DNA of 64,000 nt from a bacterium (GTDB lineage: Bacteria; Elusimicrobiota; Elusimicrobia; UBA1565; UBA9628). The stretch spans positions 1-64,000 of the forward strand of contig JAJYOT010000001.1 in the NCBI GenBank assembly GCA_021796015.1. Reading direction: 5' to 3'. A program made the position numbers and the translations under genes. The stretch's first letter is position 1, and each line of letters opens with the position of its first letter. The notes under the pieces were generated by a model that was not told where the DNA came from, searched no databases, and saw nothing but the letters and a program-made list of their open reading frames with translations. Positions 58,977-64,000 of the stretch are shown here, piece after piece.

Positions 58977-60077
58977 ATGTCAACGGAAACCGTTTCACTT
59001 CTTAGAAAGACTCCCCTCAACCAAGCGCAAAAAGAAATGTTCGCCAAAATGGTCGATTTCCACGGCTGGGAGCTCCCGCTTTATTTCGAGAGCATCCTCA
59101 AAGAGCACGAAGCCGTCCGAAATCACTGCGGAGTTTTCGACGTGTCCCATATGGGACGGCTAAGAATAGAAGGCCCGTCCGCCTTGGAACTCCTCCAAAA
59201 AATCAACGCCAACGACGTGGGCTCTTTAAAACCCGGGGAATCTCTTTATTCCCACATGCTCAATTCAAAGGGCGGAATCATCGACGATTTGATTGTCAGC
59301 TGCCTTTCTCCCAACCACTATTACGCCGTCGTCAATGCCGCACGGCTTGAAGCCGACAAGACCTGGATTCTAAAAAACAATACTCACGGGGCTTCCATTA
59401 TCGATGAGAGCTCTCACACCGCCATGCTGGCCGTTCAAGGGCCGAAGGCGGAAGATATTCTCTCGCGTCGCTTGGCGTTTAAAGAGGCCGCAACTCTTCC
59501 GCGCTTTGGCGCCGTCAAAACGGCAATTCTCGACCGCCCCGCTTTAATGACCCGCACGGGATATACCGGCGAAGACGGCTTTGAAATCATCGTCTCGGAG
59601 AAAGACGCGAAAGCGATTTGGCTGGGTCTTGTTTCCGGCGGCGCAATTCCTTGCGGTCTTGCCGCCCGCGACACTTTAAGGCTTGAAGCCGGGCTTCTTT
59701 TGAACGGCCAGGACATGAACGAGGAAATTTCAAGCCTTGAAGCCGGATGCGCTTGGCTGGTCAAATTTGAAAAAGAATTTATCGGAAAAGAAGCTCTTCT
59801 TGCGCAAAAAAAATCCGGCCTCCCTAGCCGGCTTTACGGCGTCAAGTTGTCGGATAAAGGCGTTCCCCGCCCCGGAAACGAAGTTTTTCTCGGCGAGAAA
59901 AAAATCGGAGTTCTCACCAGCGCGACGTTTTCGCCGACCTTAAAAATCGGAATCGGACTCGCGTATCTTCCCGCGGATATCAAGGCGGGAGACGATCTTT
60001 TTGTCTCGGTTCACGGCCGAAAAATCGCGGCCAAGGCCGGACCCATGCAATTCTACAAAGGAAAAATCCATGCCTAA
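58977..60077 (+). CDS. gcvT: Glycine cleavage system T protein (aminomethyltransferase)
   Basis: 366 aa. Transfers the methylene group from the lipoyl arm of GcvH to tetrahydrofolate, releasing ammonia. Typical parts: FHGWELPLYFESILKEHEAVRNHCGVFDVSHMGR, SLYSHMLNSKGGIIDDLIV, and RTGYTGEDGFEIIV; conserved Asp of DVSHMG is present. No ribosome binding site is visible before the ATG. Overlaps gcvH by eight bases. No glycine-riboswitch architecture fits in the 27 bases upstream. Product feeds ThyX. Confidence 0.96.
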   Translation: MSTETVSLLRKTPLNQAQKEMFAKMVDFHGWELPLYFESILKEHEAVRNHCGVFDVSHMGRLRIEGPSALELLQKINANDVGSLKPGESLYSHMLNSKGGIIDDLIVSCLSPNHYYAVVNAARLEADKTWILKNNTHGASIIDESSHTAMLAVQGPKAEDILSRRLAFKEAATLPRFGAVKTAILDRPALMTRTGYTGEDGFEIIVSEKDAKAIWLGLVSGGAIPCGLAARDTLRLEAGLLLNGQDMNEEISSLEAGCAWLVKFEKEFIGKEALLAQKKSGLPSRLYGVKLSDKGVPRPGNEVFLGEKKIGVLTSATFSPTLKIGIGLAYLPADIKAGDDLFVSVHGRKIAAKAGPMQFYKGKIHA

Positions 60078-60459
60078 AAACGAGGAATGCCGCTACACAA
60101 AATCTCACGAATGGTCTTATTTGGACGGAAACGAAGCCGTCGTCGGAATTTCCGACCACGCCCAAAAAGAAATCACCGACATCGTTTTCGTTGAAATGCC
60201 GAAAGTAGGAAAACAGGTTTCTTCCGGCGAAGCCGCGGCCACGGTCGAATCCGTCAAGGCCGCTTTCGACATCTACAGCCCCCTCTCGGGAGAAATTCGC
60301 GCCGTCAACCCCGAAGTCGCGAAAGACCCTTCCATCGTCAACAAAGAACCCCACGGTCAAGGCTGGCTTTTCCGCCTAAAGCTCTCGCGCAAGGAAGAAT
60401 TTAATTCCTTGATGGACTGGAAACAGTATCAGGAATTCATCAAGACCCAAAAACATTAA
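60070..60459 (+). CDS. gcvH: Glycine cleavage system H protein
   Basis: 129 aa from ATG 60070. Carries the aminomethyl group on a lipoylated lysine, K63 in [20 protein letters not shown]-terminal [40 protein letters not shown] and C-terminal [15 protein letters not shown] are standard. An upstream in-frame extension lies inside gcvT and is not coding in that frame. Overlaps the end of gcvT by eight bases; gcvP follows after 11 bases. Confidence 0.96.
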   Translation: MPKNEECRYTKSHEWSYLDGNEAVVGISDHAQKEITDIVFVEMPKVGKQVSSGEAAATVESVKAAFDIYSPLSGEIRAVNPEVAKDPSIVNKEPHGQGWLFRLKLSRKEEFNSLMDWKQYQEFIKTQKH

Positions 60460-60470
60460 GGCCCCTAAAC

Positions 60471-63362
60471 ATGAACTCCGCCATTTTAGAACAAGAACCG
60501 GCCGCGAAAGAAAACCAAATTCCCTCCGAAAGCCTTTTCGTCAACCGTCATATCGGCCCCTCGGACAAGGATATCGAGGAGATGTTGTCCTTGGTCGGAG
60601 CATCCAGCCTGGAAGACTTGATTGCGCGCGCGGCGCCCAAAACCGTTTTATCGCGCAAATCCGTAAGGCTGCCGAAAGCCTTGAGCGAACGCCAAGCCCT
60701 TCTCAAGTTAAAAGAAATCGCCGGCAAAAACAAAATTTTCAAATCCTACATCGGAATGGGCTATTACGACACCTTTACCCCGCCCGTCATCAAAAAAAAC
60801 ATCCTTGAAAATCCGGGGTGGTATACGGCCTACACTCCCTATCAAGCCGAGATCGCCCAAGGACGCCTGGAAGCGCTGCTTAATTTCCAAACCATGATAG
60901 AGGATTTGACGGCTCTACCTATCGCCAATGCGTCTCTATTGGATGAAGCGACCGCCGCCGCCGAAGCGATGCTCATGATGCGCAATTTGTCGGAAAACGG
61001 ATCGCCGGTTTTCCTCGCTTCCGACGCCTGTTTTCCCCAAACCCTGGCGGTAGTCCTCACTCGCGCCAAGGCGCTGGGAATTCAAGTTGAAATCGCGCCC
61101 GAGGACTCTTTTGATTTTTCAAAAAAACCGTTCGGCGTCCTTCTTCAATATCCGAGAAAAGACGGCGGGGTCAAGGATTACGAGCCTCTGTGCCAAAAGG
61201 CCCATGCAGCGGGCGCTTTTGTCGCCGTCGCGGCGGATATTCTCAGCCTCCTTCTTTTCAAGGCCCCGGGAGAATTCGGCGCCGATATCGCCGTGGGTTC
61301 GACGCAAAGATTTGGAATTCCCATGGGCTTTGGAGGCCCTCACGCGGCTTTTCTAGCGACTAAAGACGAGTTTAAGCGCCATATGCCGGGAAGAATCGTC
61401 GGGGTTTCAAAAGACGCCGCCGGAAAACCGGCTTTAAGGCTCAGCCTCCAAACCCGCGAGCAGCATATCCGCCGGGAAAAAGCGACCTCTAATATCTGCA
61501 CCGCGCAGGTTCTTTTGGCCGTCGCCGCCGGCGCTTACGCGGTTTATCACGGCCCCAAGGGGCTCCGTCAAATCGCGGAACGCATTCTCTCTTTGACCTC
61601 GGCTTTAGCCGACGGACTTCAAAATCTAGGTTTTTCCATCCAGCCCAAGGGATCTTTTTTTGACACGCTCCAGATTTTCGCGTCCCCGGATGAAATGAGT
61701 AAAATCCGCACGGCCGCCGAAAAAGAAAAAATGAATTTCTGGTTTGATAAAAATCAAATCGGCATTTCACTCGATGAAACAACAGAAGAAAAAGACGTCC
61801 TGGACATTCTGTCGGTGTTTGCCTCGGTCAAGGGCGTCGCCTCTCCGATCAATCTTCCGCGCTCCAGCGTCACGATTCCGGCCGCCTTTAAAAGAAAAAG
61901 CGCCTATCTCGCCCATCCCGTCTTTAACTCGTATCACTCCGAAACCGAGATGATGCGCTATTTAAAACGCCTTGAAAACCGCGACCTCTCCTTGGTTCAC
62001 TCGATGATTTCTTTGGGTTCCTGCACGATGAAGCTTAACGCCGCCTCTGAAATGGCGGCCATGACCTGGCCCGAGTTCGCCCAAATTCATCCCTATGCGC
62101 CTCAAGCTCAAACCCGCGGGTATCAGGCCTTGATCAAGGATTTAGACAGCCGCCTTTGCGCTATCACCGGTTTTGACGCCTTTTCTTTTCAGCCCAACGC
62201 GGGATCGCAAGGCGAATACGCGGGACTCCTCGCCATCAAAAGATATCATGAGGCCAACGGCGAGGGAAAAAGAAATCTTTGTCTCATCCCCGCTTCCGCT
62301 CATGGAACCAACCCCGCTTCCGCCGCCTTGGCCGGCCTTGAGGTCCTCGTCGTTTCAACGACTTCAAACGGGGATATCGATGTCGCGGATTTAAAAGCGA
62401 AAGCGGAGGAATTTAAAGAACGCCTGGCCGCCCTCATGGTCACCTATCCCTCGACGCACGGGGTTTTTGAAGCCCAAATACGGGAAATTTGCGCCCTCAT
62501 CCATAAAAACGGAGGCCTGGTTTATTTGGACGGCGCCAATCTCAACGCCTTGGTCGGCCTCGGCAAACCCGCGGAATTGGGCGCGGATGTCTGTCATCTC
62601 AATCTCCACAAAACTTTCGCCATTCCGCATGGAGGCGGGGGACCTGGCATGGGGCCCATCGGAGTTAACAAAATTCTCAAGCCTTATCTTCCCGGCCACC
62701 CGCTTGAAGGAAAAGAAAGCCATGCCGTCTCCGCCGGGCCTTGGGGATCGGCCTCGATTTTGACGATTTCCTGGTCCTACATCGCCCAAATGGGACCCGA
62801 GGGTCTTCTTAAAGCGACCCAGGTCGCCATACTCAACGCCAATTATCTGGCGAAGAAACTCGAATCTTCCTACCCCGTTCTTTTTAAAGGCCCCGGCGGC
62901 TGGTCGGCGCACGAATGCATCATCGAATTGCGTCCGCTCAAAAATTCCGCGGAAGTGACCGCCGAAGACATCGCCAAGCGTTTGATGGATTACGGCTTTC
63001 ACGCGCCCACGGTTTCCTTTCCGGTTCCGGGCACGATGATGATTGAGCCAACCGAGTCGGAATCCAAGAAGGAAATAGACCGCTTCTGCGAGGCGATGAT
63101 TTTAATTCGCGAAGAAATTCGAGAGATCGAGACAGGCCGCGCGGATAAGACGAACAATCTACTTAAAAACGCGCCTCACGCGCTGGAACAGGTTTGCTCG
63201 GATGATTGGAACAAGCCTTATAGCCGGGAAAAAGCCGCTTTCCCCTTGCCGAACATGAAGGAACATAAATTTTGGCCCGCGGTTTCCCGCATCGACAACG
63301 CCTGGGGCGACCGCAATTTCTTCTGTTCCTGCCCGCCGTGGGGCGAAACTCAAAACTCTTAG
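60471..63362 (+). CDS. gcvP: Glycine dehydrogenase (decarboxylating), single-chain P protein
   Basis: 963 aa, the homodimeric form, not the split GcvPA/GcvPB found in many Gram-positives and thermophiles. Decarboxylates glycine with pyridoxal phosphate and loads GcvH. N-terminal [59 protein letters not shown], mid-chain [17 protein letters not shown], then [21 protein letters not shown] with PLP lysine K714. Third gene of the gcvTHP operon. The C-terminus FCSCPPWG is typical. Confidence 0.97.
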   Translation: MNSAILEQEPAAKENQIPSESLFVNRHIGPSDKDIEEMLSLVGASSLEDLIARAAPKTVLSRKSVRLPKALSERQALLKLKEIAGKNKIFKSYIGMGYYDTFTPPVIKKNILENPGWYTAYTPYQAEIAQGRLEALLNFQTMIEDLTALPIANASLLDEATAAAEAMLMMRNLSENGSPVFLASDACFPQTLAVVLTRAKALGIQVEIAPEDSFDFSKKPFGVLLQYPRKDGGVKDYEPLCQKAHAAGAFVAVAADILSLLLFKAPGEFGADIAVGSTQRFGIPMGFGGPHAAFLATKDEFKRHMPGRIVGVSKDAAGKPALRLSLQTREQHIRREKATSNICTAQVLLAVAAGAYAVYHGPKGLRQIAERILSLTSALADGLQNLGFSIQPKGSFFDTLQIFASPDEMSKIRTAAEKEKMNFWFDKNQIGISLDETTEEKDVLDILSVFASVKGVASPINLPRSSVTIPAAFKRKSAYLAHPVFNSYHSETEMMRYLKRLENRDLSLVHSMISLGSCTMKLNAASEMAAMTWPEFAQIHPYAPQAQTRGYQALIKDLDSRLCAITGFDAFSFQPNAGSQGEYAGLLAIKRYHEANGEGKRNLCLIPASAHGTNPASAALAGLEVLVVSTTSNGDIDVADLKAKAEEFKERLAALMVTYPSTHGVFEAQIREICALIHKNGGLVYLDGANLNALVGLGKPAELGADVCHLNLHKTFAIPHGGGGPGMGPIGVNKILKPYLPGHPLEGKESHAVSAGPWGSASILTISWSYIAQMGPEGLLKATQVAILNANYLAKKLESSYPVLFKGPGGWSAHECIIELRPLKNSAEVTAEDIAKRLMDYGFHAPTVSFPVPGTMMIEPTESESKKEIDRFCEAMILIREEIREIETGRADKTNNLLKNAPHALEQVCSDDWNKPYSREKAAFPLPNMKEHKFWPAVSRIDNAWGDRNFFCSCPPWGETQNS

Positions 63363-63440
63363 TTTCTCTCACACAAGGGAACAAATTTCCCCGCTAACCT
63401 GTAAGATAGGTAAGCCCCGCGCGTTGCGTTATCGGGAACT

Positions 63441-63449
63441 TGGTATAAT
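63441..63449 (+). promoter_or_regulatory. Extended -10 promoter of the DNA methyltransferase
   Basis: TGG-TATAAT, 11 bases before ATG 63461, with AGGA in between. Confidence 0.55.
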
Positions 63450-63460
63450 GAGGAAAAATA

Positions 63461-64000
63461 ATGATCTCAGGACACGAAAAAATATTCCGTTCCGAAGGCA
63501 TTGTAGTCGCCCACGGCGATACGCTCGACATCATGGATGAGCTCGTCTCTGACTCAACGGCGAATTTGATCTTTGCCGACCCACCCTACAACATAGGCAA
63601 GAAATTTGGAATGTTTGTGGACCGATGGGAAAGTGACGATGCTTACGTGTCTTGGTGTACGCAGTGGCTCGACCTGTGTATTCGGAAATTAGCCCCGGAC
63701 GGGACTCTGTATCTTATGGCCAGTACGCAAGCCATGCCGTATCTCGATTTATATCTCCGAACACGATTGACCGTTCTATCTCGAATCGTCTGGATATATG
63801 ACAGCTCTGGCGTTCAAGCAAAACGCCATTTCGGCTCGCTCTACGAACCGATACTCCATGCCGTCAAGAATCCAAAACGGTACGTCTTTAATGGCGATGC
63901 GGTGGCCGTTGAAGCGCGAACTGGAGCCATCCGACATCTTATTGATTATCGCAAGTCTACCCCGACGCTCTATAACAGCAAGAAGGTGCCGGGAAATACC
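63461..64000 (+). CDS. DNA methyltransferase (N6-adenine/N4-cytosine, beta class), cut by window end
   Basis: 180 residues visible, no stop. The start reads IVVAHGDTLDIMDELVSDSTANLIFADPPYNIGKKFG: catalytic motif IV DPPY preceded by the GD...L..L...S..LIFADPP pattern, which in beta-class enzymes (CcrM type) stands near the N-terminus. LYLMASTQAMPYLDLYLR and RHFGSLYEPILHAVKNPKRYVFN follow, also typical. The SAM-binding FxGxG motif is expected beyond the window. AGGA and a TATAAT box precede the ATG. It is likely part of a restriction-modification or orphan modification locus. Confidence 0.88.
   Translation, partial: MISGHEKIFRSEGIVVAHGDTLDIMDELVSDSTANLIFADPPYNIGKKFGMFVDRWESDDAYVSWCTQWLDLCIRKLAPDGTLYLMASTQAMPYLDLYLRTRLTVLSRIVWIYDSSGVQAKRHFGSLYEPILHAVKNPKRYVFNGDAVAVEARTGAIRHLIDYRKSTPTLYNSKKVPGNT

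Noticed and set aside
1..64000. CRISPR arrays or insertion sequences with transposase genes
   Set aside because: No regularly spaced repeats and no transposase or integrase gene were seen; the only repeats are the short ones listed.

Overview
The window looks like chromosomal DNA from a diderm (LPS-type) bacterium with moderate GC. The best guess is a member of, or relative of, the Elusimicrobiota. That guess rests on gene content only: a stand-alone type IV pilin with a short leader, heptose genes (gmhA, rfaE2), ugd, outer-membrane-barrel-like proteins, many exported proteins without recognisable relatives, a homodimeric GcvP and ThyX. No rRNA or other decisive marker is present.

Layout. 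(1) 1-11.77 kb is a defence and accessory island. It holds a three-gene operon (TIR-like protein, 1255-aa nuclease/degenerate-STAND protein, PIN RNase), a cytosine methyltransferase with Vsr and a divergent HNH nuclease, an AbiE pair with a truncated toxin half, an alpha/beta hydrolase, and a HepT/MntA pair between two 41-bp direct repeats. The right repeat abuts the 5' half of a tRNA-Ala(CGC) gene cut at its anticodon loop, which is the probable island edge. (2) 11.8-19 kb: a YfhO-like membrane protein, three exported proteins of unknown function, a zinc alcohol dehydrogenase and a rhodanese. (3) 19-33.8 kb: envelope and housekeeping genes (barrel protein, ugd, hemC, mfd, two parvulin-type isomerases, ybeY-phoH, glgC, thyX, a degenerate exported CbiX-like protein). 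(4) 33.9-49.8 kb: a large NHL/transglutaminase/TPR protein, rfaE2-gmhA, ahcY, a desaturase with a coiled-coil tail, exported proteins including a kinase-fold protein with a signal peptide, DUF3015, DUF4105 and an MltD-like lytic transglycosylase. (5) 49.8-63.4 kb: a lipoprotein hydrolase, a pcrA-gatC-gatA-nudix-gatB run, a type IV pilin, a hydrolase-nudix pair, a small coiled-coil membrane protein and the glycine cleavage genes gcvT-gcvH-gcvP. (6) 63.46 kb to the end: the N-terminal half of a DNA methyltransferase, probably the start of another accessory segment.

How the genes work together. The left end is a stack of anti-phage or selfish modules. The core supplies tRNA amidation (GatCAB), folate one-carbon flow (GcvTHP, ThyX), the SAM cycle (AhcY), LPS heptose and UDP-glucuronate supply, glycogen precursor, and transcription-coupled repair (Mfd, PcrA). 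Predicted promoters share an extended -10 of the form TGnTAnAAT, and several start codons lie only 6-11 bases from the -10, which suggests leaderless or nearly leaderless mRNAs. The most unusual items are the TIR/nuclease-STAND/PIN operon, the tRNA-truncating repeat boundary, the exported kinase-fold protein, a lipoprotein gene without a normal start codon, and a 43-bp two-copy GC-rich repeat.
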